From: an uncultured Mordavella sp.
GTDB lineage: Bacteria; Bacillota; Clostridia; Lachnospirales; Lachnospiraceae
NCBI GenBank assembly: GCA_902406105.1
Contig: CABPCP010000040.1
Span: 1-25,994 of the forward strand
Length of the DNA: 25,994 nt
Reading direction: 5' to 3'
A program made the position numbers and the translations under genes. The stretch's first letter is position 1. Every line of letters begins with the position of its first letter. Below are positions 14,416-21,939 of the stretch, piece after piece. The notes below the pieces were generated by a model that saw only the letters and a list, made by a program, of their open reading frames with translations, made no database searches and had not been told where the DNA came from.

Positions 14416-14985
14416 ATGAAATTGACAGAGGAAAATTTTATCAGCGAATTAAAAAGGGGAAATGAGAAAGCGCTGGTTTATGTGGTCGATCAGTACGGGA
14501 GCCTTTTGTGCGGGATAATACGCCGAAAACTTTGTCTTTTAAAAGAATACCAGGAAGAATGTCTGAATGATGTGTTTTTCAGTATCTGGCAGAATATCAG
14601 CTATTATGATGCAGACAAAAACAGTTTTGCTAATTGGGCTTCAGGTATCGCGCGTTATAAAGCGATCGATTATCTCAGGAGATATTATAAAAAGATTCCC
14701 ACAGCCAGTCTTGAAGAACTGGAGCTTTCAGAGCCGGATCAAAATCTGGAAGATCTGATAGAATGTGAGATCTCGGAGGAACTGGAAGAAATGTTAAGCT
14801 GCCTGAAAGAGCAGGACCGGGAATTGTTTCTGCAGATTTACGTCCAGGAAAAGGAAGTAGGGCAGGTCAGCCAGGAGACGGGGATTTCCAGAGAGGTAAT
14901 CTATAACAGATTGTCCAGAGGAAAGAAAAAGATCCGAAAACGGTATGCGCCGGGAAGGGAGAATGAATATGAAGACGATCTATGA
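14416..14985 (+). CDS. ECF-type RNA polymerase sigma factor
   Basis: The protein has 189 residues. Region 2 covers about 10-85 (FISELKRGNEKALVYVVDQY ... FANWASGIARYKAIDYLRR) and region 4 covers about 125-175, with the helix-turn-helix VSQETGISREVIYNRLSRGKK. No region 3 is present, as expected for the ECF group. ATG 14416 follows AGGGGGAAGAAAAG. It overlaps the next gene, which encodes a DUF4179 membrane protein, a common sigma/anti-sigma arrangement in Lachnospiraceae. It likely directs transcription of an envelope-stress regulon and its own operon. The 70-bp gap after the terminator should contain its promoter, but I could not assign one. Confidence 0.92.
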   Translation: MKLTEENFISELKRGNEKALVYVVDQYGSLLCGIIRRKLCLLKEYQEECLNDVFFSIWQNISYYDADKNSFANWASGIARYKAIDYLRRYYKKIPTASLEELELSEPDQNLEDLIECEISEELEEMLSCLKEQDRELFLQIYVQEKEVGQVSQETGISREVIYNRLSRGKKKIRKRYAPGRENEYEDDL

Positions 14986-16090
14986 TCTTTTGAATGACGT
15001 TAAGACGGATACGGAAGAATACTGTGCGGAAGAAGTATCTGTGCTGGAAAAGCAAAGATGGAAACGAGCGGTTCTGCGCAAAGCCGGGAAGAACAGAAAG
15101 GCAAGAGCAATCAAAATTGCGGCTTGCATAGCGGTCTGTATCCTAGCTCTGGCAGGAGGGCCGCTTCGAGGTCAGGTGACGGCGGCAATGGATTCCGTGG
15201 CGGAAGCCATAGGCGGATGGCTCTCCTGGGGCACGGGAGAGAGGGAAGTAGCCCAGTATGAAGAGGTGATCAATACCAATCAAGAAAGCGATGGGATTGA
15301 AATGAAGCTGGAGTCTGTTTTCCTGGATGACCGGGAGATTGTCGTATCTACCCTGCAGACTTACCCGGATGACAGAGAGGACCTGGCCGAGCCTGTGAAA
15401 GATATGCAGGAAGGAATGACTCCGATATGGTCTATCGAACCGTTTGAAGATTTTGACAATGTCAGGGAGGAACTGAAAGCGTCAAAAGAGGAAACGGAAT
15501 ACCCGTGTATTGCTTCGAATGTGACGATCAACGGGCAGAAGGTAAAGGTAAGGCAGTTCATTGATGTGATGGGCGGCGATGAAGACGGGATCCGGGTGAT
15601 CTATCAGTACTTTTTAGACGGCAGGGCAAAACTGGATCTGGCGGAAAGGTCTGAGATTCAAGTGGAATTCCAGGAAGTGGCAGGATTCAGTGATGGGAAA
15701 TGGGAATTTGATTTTACCGCGGATGATGAAGAGCTGAAGCAAGATACCCTGATCGTGCCTTTGGATCAAAAAGTACAGCTTTCAGACGGAAGTGAGATCG
15801 TGCTGACAGAGTATAAGTGTAATAAGCTGGGAACGTATATTTATTACGAAGGTGAGACGCCGTCGGGCAATCCTGTACAGCTGAGAGGAGTCAATGACAA
15901 AAACGAGATCGTTTGGTTCCTGGATTATGGAGATATAGATAAAGAAGGCAGGTTTGGGCTATACAATTTGAACCAAATGAGAGCGGAAGACGCGGAAAGT
16001 ATGACGTTGACGGTATACCAGAAAACGGATGTGGAAAAAGAAGAGTATAAACCCTACGGGGAATCCTTTACAATTCCAACAGCGAACTAA
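14969..16090 (+). CDS. DUF4179 membrane protein, probable anti-sigma factor
   Basis: The protein has 373 residues. In-frame starts are ATG 14945, 14963 and 14969; 14969 is preferred because AAGGGAG (14955-14961) lies 7 nt upstream. The cytoplasmic N-terminus (about 1-46, MKTIYDLLNDVKTDTEEY) would bind the sigma factor. One membrane helix lies at about 47-66, followed by a large outside region (about 80-373) with the DUF4179 and DUF5643-like beta-rich segments. The 17-bp overlap with the sigma gene indicates coupled translation. How the anti-sigma is inactivated is unknown. Confidence 0.85.
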   Translation: MKTIYDLLNDVKTDTEEYCAEEVSVLEKQRWKRAVLRKAGKNRKARAIKIAACIAVCILALAGGPLRGQVTAAMDSVAEAIGGWLSWGTGEREVAQYEEVINTNQESDGIEMKLESVFLDDREIVVSTLQTYPDDREDLAEPVKDMQEGMTPIWSIEPFEDFDNVREELKASKEETEYPCIASNVTINGQKVKVRQFIDVMGGDEDGIRVIYQYFLDGRAKLDLAERSEIQVEFQEVAGFSDGKWEFDFTADDEELKQDTLIVPLDQKVQLSDGSEIVLTEYKCNKLGTYIYYEGETPSGNPVQLRGVNDKNEIVWFLDYGDIDKEGRFGLYNLNQMRAEDAESMTLTVYQKTDVEKEEYKPYGESFTIPTAN

Positions 16091-16105
16091 AGGAATTCCC
16101 AAGCG

Positions 16106-16150
16106 CTCCGGTATGGAAAAGATATTCCATACCGGAGTATTTCATTTTTT
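16106..16150 (+). terminator. Terminator between sigma operon and amylase gene
   Basis: A perfect 13-bp stem (ctccggtatggaa, 16106-16118; ttccataccggag, 16125-16137) with a 6-nt loop is followed by TATTTCATTTTTT. It lies between convergent genes and probably serves mainly the plus-strand operon. Confidence 0.8.
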
Positions 16151-17462
16151 AGGACTCCATTTTTAAATACAGAACACTGTAAGGGGGGAGTTCTATCTGG
16201 CCGTTCAAAGACAGATGTGCGCCGCTTAGAAGATCGAGAGCATCCCCGTTTAAGTCCCCATGGCTGGCGGTATACGCGTTTTCGGAAGCGTTTACGGCGA
16301 CAAGGATGCGTTCCTGTTCCGCGGTCCGCCTAAAGATCAGTTGGTGATTGGTAATCACTATATTTTGATAGGACCCGCTGCACAAAGCATCGCTATTTTG
16401 ACGGAGATGAATTAATTTTTTTATAAATTCCGTTAATTCATTTGGTTTTGGGGTTTCAAAATAAGGACGCAGGGCATAATCGTTATCCGGAGCCTTTTCT
16501 CCCAGTTCTCCCCATTCGCTTCCGTAGTACAGGCAGGGGATGCCGGGCATACCAAAGAGAAGGCCGTAGGCAAGAGGGATATGCTCCTTGTTGGTCAAAA
16601 TACTGGCAAGTCTTGTAACGTCATGGTTGTCCGCAAAGGTCATCAGGTGTTTTCCGCGGTAAATGCACCAGGGGTCCGGGCCGAACTGCCGATGCAGGGA
16701 GTGGGCGATCTCGAAGAGGTTCATGGAGTTGAAGCTGGAATACAGCCCTTTATAACATTCATAGTTCGTGCAGCTGTGCAGCATATCATCATTGACGATC
16801 TGATTGTAGTCTCCAAACAGCACTTCCCCGATCAAAGCGAAATCAGGTTTTAATCCGTTGGTGAAAGAACGGAGTCTGCGCATAAAATTGTGATCCAGGC
16901 TATAAGCCACATCCAGCCTGAGCCCATCGATATCAAAAGTATCCACCCAGAACCGGACACATTCCAGAAGGTAGTCCGCAACTGCCGGATTCTGAAGATT
17001 CAGTTTGACCAGTTCAAAATGTCCTTCCCAGCCTTCGTACCAGAAACCATCATTGTACGCGCTCTTTCCATCAAAATTAATGTAAAACCAGTCCTTATAA
17101 GGTGAATCCCATTTTTTCTCCAGCACATCCTGAAAAGCCCAGAATCCGCGGCCTACATGATTGAAAACACCATCTAGAACAATCTTGATGCCATGGCCAT
17201 GTAAAGTGCGGCAGACCTGGACGAAATCTTCGTTGGTTCCCAGACGGCAGTCGATCCGTTTGAAATCACGGGTATCGTAGCCGTGGTTGTCCGACTCGAA
17301 AATAGGATTTAATAAGACCGCATCCACGCCCAGTTCCTGGAGATAGTCGGCCCAGGCCGCCAGATGACGGATACGGGGAGCGCATTGGCCGTCATTATGT
17401 ACCGGAGCGCTGCAGAACCCGATGGGATAAATCTGATAAAAAATACTGTGATAAGCCCACAT
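16149..17462 (-). CDS. GH13 alpha-amylase family enzyme, intracellular
   Basis: The protein has 437 residues with no signal peptide. Conserved GH13 regions are present in order: DGVFNH (97-102), GLRLDVAY with nucleophile Asp184, IGEVLF with acid/base Glu213, and FADNHD with Asp281. The barrel is complete and a short beta domain follows (about 360-437, ending PPYSVLYLK). It likely acts on imported maltodextrins in the cytoplasm, as an alpha-glucosidase, cyclomaltodextrinase-like or maltogenic enzyme; the exact specificity is not readable. The start ATG 17460-17462 has GCGAGG about 8 nt upstream. It is divergent from the lipoprotein gene and has its own extended -10 promoter. Confidence 0.92.
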   Translation of the reverse strand: MWAYHSIFYQIYPIGFCSAPVHNDGQCAPRIRHLAAWADYLQELGVDAVLLNPIFESDNHGYDTRDFKRIDCRLGTNEDFVQVCRTLHGHGIKIVLDGVFNHVGRGFWAFQDVLEKKWDSPYKDWFYINFDGKSAYNDGFWYEGWEGHFELVKLNLQNPAVADYLLECVRFWVDTFDIDGLRLDVAYSLDHNFMRRLRSFTNGLKPDFALIGEVLFGDYNQIVNDDMLHSCTNYECYKGLYSSFNSMNLFEIAHSLHRQFGPDPWCIYRGKHLMTFADNHDVTRLASILTNKEHIPLAYGLLFGMPGIPCLYYGSEWGELGEKAPDNDYALRPYFETPKPNELTEFIKKLIHLRQNSDALCSGSYQNIVITNHQLIFRRTAEQERILVAVNASENAYTASHGDLNGDALDLLSGAHLSLNGQIELPPYSVLYLKMES

Positions 17463-17497
17463 ATCTTAAACCTCGCTTTTCAAAATTTAATAAAGAC

Positions 17498-17506
17498 ATT
17501 ATATCA
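17498..17506 (-). promoter_or_regulatory. Extended -10 promoter of the amylase gene
   Basis: On the minus strand the sequence reads TGATATAAT, an extended -10 (TGnTATAAT), about 36 bp before the amylase start codon. No good -35 is visible, as is common with extended -10 promoters. Confidence 0.55.
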
Positions 17507-17535
17507 GAAAAATCAAGAGTTTAACATAGTTTTGA

Positions 17536-17564
17536 TAGACAGGGCGCAAGGAGGGGGATATAAT
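17536..17564 (+). promoter_or_regulatory. Sigma-A promoter of the DUF1307 lipoprotein gene
   Basis: A -35 TAGACA (17536-17541) and a -10 TATAAT (17559-17564) are separated by exactly 17 bp. The start codon follows 31 bp downstream with AAAGGGGG as ribosome binding site. Confidence 0.75.
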
Positions 17565-17595
17565 AGAAGTATCAAAATCAAAGGGGGACATTTTT

Positions 17596-18054
17596 ATGAA
17601 GAAAGTTCTAAGTTTTGTGCTGATCTGCTGTATGGCGTTTGGGCTTGCGGCGTGCGGAGCGGAAGAGAAAGAAGACGCGCTGGTCTGCACCATGGAGCAG
17701 AGTGGGATGACCTTTACCATGCGTATGGACGCGAAAGGAGATAAGATCACTAATGTAGAGCAGGAAACGGTAGTAAGTACAGAAGGCTTTACTGAAGACC
17801 AGATCGCGCAGCTTCAGACAGCGATCGAGGATGCGGCAGCTGCCTATGAGGAAGTAGAAGGAACAGAATACTCTACTGAGGAAGGCGATGGAGAGATCCG
17901 CGAAGTGATCTCGATTCCAGTAGAGGATGAAGATGTTCTGAAAGCAGTGATCGATAAAGGACTGCTTCCAGTAGATGGAGAAAATGTGACAGAACTTTCT
18001 CTGGAACAGACGAGGGAAAGTCTGGAAGCCAGCGGATGGACGATCGAAGAATAA
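17596..18054 (+). CDS. DUF1307 (YehR-like) lipoprotein
   Basis: The protein has 152 residues with a signal sequence and lipobox LAAC (Cys at residue 20). The mature part (CTMEQSGMTFTMRMDAKGDKI ...) matches the DUF1307/YehR-like family of small lipoproteins of unknown function, at the usual length. It has an acidic middle region. ATG 17596 follows AAAGGGGGACATTTTT. It is a single-gene unit with its own promoter and terminator. Confidence 0.85.
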   Translation: MKKVLSFVLICCMAFGLAACGAEEKEDALVCTMEQSGMTFTMRMDAKGDKITNVEQETVVSTEGFTEDQIAQLQTAIEDAAAAYEEVEGTEYSTEEGDGEIREVISIPVEDEDVLKAVIDKGLLPVDGENVTELSLEQTRESLEASGWTIEE

Positions 18055-18092
18055 ATAACCAGGGTTTAGGAAAAACTATATAAAATGAATAG

Positions 18093-18146
18093 AAAAGCAC
18101 TGTAGAAACGGAAATATTCTGGAGTTCCATTCACAGTGCTTTTTTA
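18093..18146. terminator. Bidirectional terminator between lipoprotein and MATE genes
   Basis: The arms aaaagcactgt (18093-18103) and acagtgctttt (18133-18143) are perfectly complementary, with a further inner pairing and a T-run on the plus strand and TTTT on the minus strand. It lies between convergent genes. Confidence 0.85.
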
Positions 18147-18153
18147 CGTACAA

Positions 18154-19542
18154 CTATTCTTTCTTCAAAGCCGCGGAGAAAATGTGAGGGCCATTCTCCG
18201 GTTTGGTTTCCCGGCGCAGGAAGAGAAGAAACCAGATGAGAAGAAGGACACCCTTAAGGATACTGGAAATGGTAATACTCCACCAGATTCCATTTAAGCC
18301 AAGGGCAGTATCAGTGAGCAAAACCGCAAGGGGAATCCGCAGCGCCGTAAAAAAGATTCCGATCACGGAAGGCGGGATGGTCCGCCCGAATCCAGAGAAA
18401 GCCCCGGCCGTGGTGATCTCTGTGCTCATAAAAAGCTGAGAAACTCCCAGGATGATCAAGTAATCTACACCCATAGGAAGCAGTTCCGGTTCTGTAATGA
18501 AGACGCGAAAGACCGGAGCCGGACAGAGCATCAGAAGAAGTGTGCAGAACACACCCCAGATCAGAACAATGCCCATAGCGCAGCGGTAGCCCTTCCGGAT
18601 TCTGGCGCGGTTCCCAGCGCCGTGATTCTGGGCGATAAAGGAATTTACAGCCGCGGCAAAACCGTCCGCCGTCATCCAGGAAATAGACTCGATCTGGGAT
18701 CCAACTTTCTGTACGGCGACAGCGCCGTCACCGTAACTGGCGACAAAACGGGCAATGATCATAGAAATGCCGGTGAAAAGCATATTCTGGATGGATGTGG
18801 GAAACCCGATCCGCGCGATAGATTTTAAGGAAGCGGCCGCCGGGACCGATTTCCAGTTTATATAAGGGAAGAGGGTCGTGTCTCTAAGGGCGGAAGCTAG
18901 GAACATTAATGTAACGATAGCCTGAGCCAGCACTGTGGCGATGGCGGCGCCCATAACCCCTAACTTTGGAAATGGCCCCACGCCGAAGATCAATACAGGG
19001 TCCATAATGATATTTACGAATAATCCGGTGGTAGTAGCCAAAAAAGCGGCCTTGCTGTTCCCGATAGCGGTAAAGATCCCGGTAAACGTCTGATTGAAAA
19101 ACGAAAAGATCACAAGGCCGCAGGTAATCTGCAGATAGATCTTGGCGTCTGCAATGACCTTAGGACTGTTCAGTTTAAAGAAATCAATCAGAGGATCCGC
19201 AAAAACAGCGCAGCCAACGCCAAAGAGGATTCCCAGGAGCGCGCAGAGCCAGAGCGCGGCAAAAGCGTACTCTCCTGCGGATTTAGGACGCCCCGAGCCA
19301 AGAGCGTGTCCTACATTGACTTGTCCGCCCATTTTCGACAGGGCAACAAGACCATTGGAAAGCCACATATACATTCCGGCGGCGCCTACAGCGGCAACGG
19401 CATCGCTTCCCACCCTGCCGATCCAGATCATGTCCGTAAGATTGTAGGCCATCTGGATCAGAGAAGTGGCCATGATCGGGACAGCCAGTTTAGTGAGAGA
19501 TGGAAGCACAGGACCATGGAGCAAGTCCACATTTTTCTGCAT
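18154..19542 (-). CDS. MATE family multidrug/cation antiporter
   Basis: The protein has 462 residues with about 12 hydrophobic helices, the usual size for MATE transporters. Motifs include the N-terminal MQKNVDLLHGPVLPSLTKLA, the NLTDMIWIGRVGSDAVAAVG segment and the second-half QNHGAGNRARI, typical of this family. Start ATG 19540-19542 is chosen because GGAGG lies 8 nt upstream. A longer open frame reaches 19791, but its extra 83 residues cover the promoter and rplM leader and have no family support. It is a plasma-membrane efflux pump driven by an ion gradient; the substrate is unknown. Confidence 0.93.
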   Translation of the reverse strand: MQKNVDLLHGPVLPSLTKLAVPIMATSLIQMAYNLTDMIWIGRVGSDAVAAVGAAGMYMWLSNGLVALSKMGGQVNVGHALGSGRPKSAGEYAFAALWLCALLGILFGVGCAVFADPLIDFFKLNSPKVIADAKIYLQITCGLVIFSFFNQTFTGIFTAIGNSKAAFLATTTGLFVNIIMDPVLIFGVGPFPKLGVMGAAIATVLAQAIVTLMFLASALRDTTLFPYINWKSVPAAASLKSIARIGFPTSIQNMLFTGISMIIARFVASYGDGAVAVQKVGSQIESISWMTADGFAAAVNSFIAQNHGAGNRARIRKGYRCAMGIVLIWGVFCTLLLMLCPAPVFRVFITEPELLPMGVDYLIILGVSQLFMSTEITTAGAFSGFGRTIPPSVIGIFFTALRIPLAVLLTDTALGLNGIWWSITISSILKGVLLLIWFLLFLRRETKPENGPHIFSAALKKE

Positions 19543-19597
19543 TGCGAAAACCTCCGTAAATAGCAAGATAAACGCGCCCGGCAAGAGCGCGGGCACT

Positions 19598-19606
19598 ATT
19601 ATAGCA
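19598..19606 (-). promoter_or_regulatory. Extended -10 promoter of the MATE gene
   Basis: On the minus strand the sequence reads TGCTATAAT (extended -10), about 55 bp before the start codon. No clear -35 is seen. Confidence 0.5.
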
Positions 19607-19688
19607 CAGTATATAGGAAAAAGATAGATACAGAGCATAAATCCCGCCGTGAAGGCGGAAAAAACCCTGAAAAAATCACGGAAAATGG

Positions 19689-19717
19689 TTGACACGCCAG
19701 GAAGCGTATAATATAAT
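19689..19717 (+). promoter_or_regulatory. Consensus sigma-A promoter of rplM-rpsI
   Basis: A perfect -35 TTGACA (19689-19694) is followed by a 17-bp spacer and a perfect -10 TATAAT (19712-19717). The transcript would have a leader of about 100 nt before the rplM start. Ribosomal protein L13 leader RNAs are known in Firmicutes, and this leader could be one; I see short stems only (caaga/tcttg) and cannot confirm it. Confidence 0.9.
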
Positions 19718-19824
19718 AATGCAGTATGACAAAAGGAGAAACGGCAAGAAACCATAGCCCCGGAGTCTTGTTGATTTCGATAAATGATCATGGAAAATGG
19801 AAATGATTTACAGGAGGTAAACCA

Positions 19825-20253
19825 ATGAAAACTTATATGGCGAATCCAGATAAGATCGAAAGAAAATGGTATGTAGTTGACGCTGCAGGATATACATTAG
19901 GCCGTCTGGCTTCTGAAGTGGCTAAGGTTTTAAGAGGAAAGAACAAACCGGAGTTCACTCCACACATTGACACAGGTGACTATGTGATCGTAGTCAACGC
20001 AAAAGACATCAAAGTGACAGGCAAGAAGATGGATCAGAAGATCTACTATCGTCACTCTGAATATGTTGGAGGTATGAAAGAGACAACATTGGCTGAGATG
20101 ATGGAGAAGAAGCCTGAGAAAGTTGTTGAGCTGGCCGTAAAAGGTATGCTTCCGAAGGGACCTTTAGGAAGAGCAATGATCAAGAAGCTCCGTGTATATG
20201 CCGGACCAGAGCATGAACAGCAGGCTCAGAAACCGGAAGAGCTGAAGTTTTAA
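19825..20253 (+). CDS. rplM: 50S ribosomal protein L13
   Basis: The protein has 142 residues and is full length for bacterial L13. Recognisable blocks are [20 protein letters not shown], the [14 protein letters not shown] segment, [12 protein letters not shown] and [20 protein letters not shown]. It binds 23S rRNA early in large-subunit assembly. ATG 19825 follows AGGAGGTAAACC. It is first in a two-gene operon with rpsI 28 bp downstream. Confidence 0.98.
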   Translation: MKTYMANPDKIERKWYVVDAAGYTLGRLASEVAKVLRGKNKPEFTPHIDTGDYVIVVNAKDIKVTGKKMDQKIYYRHSEYVGGMKETTLAEMMEKKPEKVVELAVKGMLPKGPLGRAMIKKLRVYAGPEHEQQAQKPEELKF

Positions 20254-20281
20254 GGAAAGGTTTTGAAAGGAGGATATGACA

Positions 20282-20674
20282 GTGGCAAAAGCAAAATTCT
20301 ACGGAACAGGAAGAAGAAAAAAATCAGTTGCGAGAGTATATTTAGTACCAGGAACAGGCAATATTACAATAAATAAGAGAGACATCGACGAGTATCTTGG
20401 TCTGGAGACTTTGAAAGTGGTTGTTCGTCAGCCGCTGGTAGCGACAGAGACAGATGGAAAGTTTGATGTGATCGTAAACGTAAAGGGCGGCGGTTATACC
20501 GGACAGGCTGGAGCAATCCGCCACGGAATCGCAAGAGCGCTTCTTGAGGCAGACCCGGATTACAGACCGGTTCTTAAGAAAGCTGGATTCCTGACACGTG
20601 ATCCGAGAATGAAAGAGCGTAAGAAATACGGCCTCAAGGCTGCCCGTCGCGCTCCGCAGTTCAGCAAGCGCTAA
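20282..20674 (+). CDS. rpsI: 30S ribosomal protein S9
   Basis: The protein has 130 residues, with motifs [14 protein letters not shown] near the N-terminus, [19 protein letters not shown] and the C-terminal tail RRAPQFSKR that reaches the ribosomal P site. GTG 20282 is preferred over ATG 20276 because AAAGGAGG (20266-20273) lies 8 nt before the GTG but only 2 nt before the ATG, and family members begin MAxAKFYGTG. The gene is intact up to its stop. It is followed by a strong terminator and then by the conjugative element. Confidence 0.97.
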   Translation: MAKAKFYGTGRRKKSVARVYLVPGTGNITINKRDIDEYLGLETLKVVVRQPLVATETDGKFDVIVNVKGGGYTGQAGAIRHGIARALLEADPDYRPVLKKAGFLTRDPRMKERKKYGLKAARRAPQFSKR

Positions 20675-20692
20675 ACTTTATCAAAAGTGGTC

Positions 20693-20730
20693 AAAAACCC
20701 CGGAACTACGCGGTTTCCGGGGTTTTTCCT
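20693..20730 (+). terminator. rplM-rpsI operon terminator
   Basis: A perfect 13-bp stem (aaaaaccccggaa, 20693-20705; ttccggggttttt, 20715-20727) with a 9-nt loop ends in a T-run. The symmetric A and T tracts make it work in both directions. Confidence 0.93.
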
Positions 20731-20735
20731 TTTCA

Positions 20736-20756
20736 AATGGTTTGACGCAATTTGAC
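20736..20756 (+). repeat. 21-bp direct repeat, copy 1
   Basis: aatggtttgacgcaatttgac matches the copy at 20915-20935 at 17 of 21 positions. It sits just after the rpsI terminator, near the probable end of the conjugative element. It could be an integrase or excisionase arm site. Confidence 0.6.
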
Positions 20757-20784
20757 AGAACGAAGCCTCTTTTAACCCGTTTTC

Positions 20785-20848
20785 TATGGGTTAAATGGTG
20801 GACAACCACCCCAAAAAGAGGGCTTATGGGTTAAAAAATAGGACAACC
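20785..20848 (+). repeat. Pair of TATGGGTTAAA...GGACAACC direct repeats
   Basis: Copy 1 (20785-20807) and copy 2 (20825-20848) both begin tatgggttaaa and end ggacaacc, start 40 bp apart (about four helical turns), and so present on one DNA face. Copy 1 overlaps an inverted repeat with tttaaccc at 20771-20778. Confidence 0.6.
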
Positions 20849-20914
20849 GAGACGCGATTTTGGGATGCCAAGGGGATGTTTATTTATACATCTCCAAGAG
20901 ACCTTTTTCGTGAA

Positions 20915-20945
20915 AACGGTTTGTCTGAATTTGACCTAATTTGAA
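20915..20945 (+). repeat. 21-bp direct repeat, copy 2, with overlapping half copy
   Basis: aacggtttgtctgaatttgac (20915-20935) pairs with copy 1. A third degenerate unit, tttgacctaatttgaa (20930-20945), overlaps its end, so the core TTTGA...AATTTGA occurs three times in this region. Confidence 0.6.
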
Positions 20946-20969
20946 CAAAAGAGAATAAATCTAATCGCC

Positions 20970-21001
20970 AAGCGCTCAGTATTTTCTACTGGGCGCTTTT
21001 T
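20970..21001 (+). terminator. Hairpin with T-run upstream of parA
   Basis: The arms aagcgctcagta (20970-20981) and tactgggcgctt (20987-20998) pair over 12 bp with one G-U, with a 5-nt loop and a following T-run. It may end transcription entering the element from the left or of a small RNA starting in the repeat region. Confidence 0.7.
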
Positions 21002-21032
21002 GCGTTTCCGGGGAATTTCATTCCGGGATAAG

Positions 21033-21073
21033 AAAAGGCCGTCACTTTCAATTTTTGAAGTGGCGGCTTTTTC
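21033..21073 (+). terminator. Second hairpin with T-run before parA
   Basis: aaaaggccgtcactt pairs with aagtggcggctttt with one bulge and a G-U, followed by TTTTTCT. Two terminator-like hairpins within 100 bp ahead of parA shield the element or form a regulated leader. Confidence 0.6.
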
Positions 21074-21117
21074 TATTTCCAGAAGCCATAGAACAATTCA
21101 GAAATGAGGTGAAGTCA

Positions 21118-21939
21118 TTGAACACGCAAATCATCGCCATCGCCAACCAGAAAGGCGGCGTTGGCAAGACAACCACCTGCGCGAACCTGGGGATTGGGCT
21201 GGCGCAGGCCGGAAAGAAAGTGCTGCTGATCGACGGGGACCCGCAAGGCAGCCTGACCATCAGCCTGGGCCACCCCCAGCCGGACAAGCTGCCCTTTACC
21301 CTGTCCGACGCGATGGGCCGTATCCTGATGGACGAGCCGCTGCGCCCCGGCGAGGGTATCCTGCACCACCCGGAGGGCGTTGACCTGATGCCCGCAGACA
21401 TCCAGCTCTCCGGCATGGAGGTCTCCCTGGTGAACGCCATGAGCCGAGAGACCATCCTGCGGCAGTATCTGGACACGCTCAAGGGACAGTATTCCCATAT
21501 CCTGATTGACTGCCAGCCATCCCTGGGTATGCTCACGGTCAACGCCCTGGCCGCCGCCAACAGGGTCATAATCCCCGTTCAGGCGGAGTACCTGCCCGCC
21601 AAGGGCCTGGAACAGCTGCTCCAGACCGTAAACAAGGTGAAGCGGCAGATCAACCCCAAGCTCCAGATCGACGGCATATTGCTGACGATGGTGGACAACC
21701 GCACCAACTTCGCCAAGGAGATTGCCGCCCTGCTGCGGGAGACCTATGGCAGCAAAATCAAGGTGTTCGGCACCGAGATTCCCCATTCTGTCCGGGCAAA
21801 GGAGATCAGCGCCGAGGGCAAAAGCATTTTTGCCCATGACCCTAATGGCAAGGTGGCCGAGGGCTATAAGAATCTGACCAAGGAGGTGATAAAACTTGAA
21901 AAGCAGCGCGAAAAAAGTAGAGCTGGCTCCATACGATGA
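21118..21939 (+). CDS. parA: ParA-family partition ATPase of the conjugative element
   Basis: The protein has 273 residues. TTG 21118 is chosen as start because GAGGTGA (21106-21112) lies 5 nt upstream and family members begin MNTQIIAIANQKGGVGKTTT; an ATG at 21055 lies inside a hairpin. The deviant Walker A KGGVGKTT is at 12-19, followed by LLIDGDPQGSLT and ILIDCQPSLGMLTVNAL. ParA ATPases move or position plasmids and excised ICEs with ParB. It overlaps parB by 44 bp. Confidence 0.93.
   Translation: MNTQIIAIANQKGGVGKTTTCANLGIGLAQAGKKVLLIDGDPQGSLTISLGHPQPDKLPFTLSDAMGRILMDEPLRPGEGILHHPEGVDLMPADIQLSGMEVSLVNAMSRETILRQYLDTLKGQYSHILIDCQPSLGMLTVNALAAANRVIIPVQAEYLPAKGLEQLLQTVNKVKRQINPKLQIDGILLTMVDNRTNFAKEIAALLRETYGSKIKVFGTEIPHSVRAKEISAEGKSIFAHDPNGKVAEGYKNLTKEVIKLEKQREKSRAGSIR

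Larger units (their letters stand above)
20675..21117. other. 443-bp gene-free region: rpsI terminator, repeat cluster and hairpins
   Basis: I see no gene here. It holds the rpsI terminator (20693-20730), a pair of 21-bp direct repeats (20736-20756 and 20915-20935), a pair of TATGGGTTAAA...GGACAACC repeats (20785-20807 and 20825-20848), an inverted repeat tttaaccc/gggttaaa (20771-20778 and 20788-20795), and two hairpins ahead of parA. It probably contains the left end of the conjugative element and its recombinase or regulator binding sites. Confidence 0.7.

Noticed and set aside
19543..19791. N-terminal extension of the MATE transporter by 83 residues
   Set aside because: It covers the MATE promoter and the rplM promoter, and a strong GGAGG site marks the internal ATG at 19542.
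20664..20976. CAAGCGCT present at the rpsI 3' end (20664-20671) and at 20969-20976 as a possible attachment core
   Set aside because: Eight bases are too short to be convincing, and the second copy is part of a terminator hairpin.
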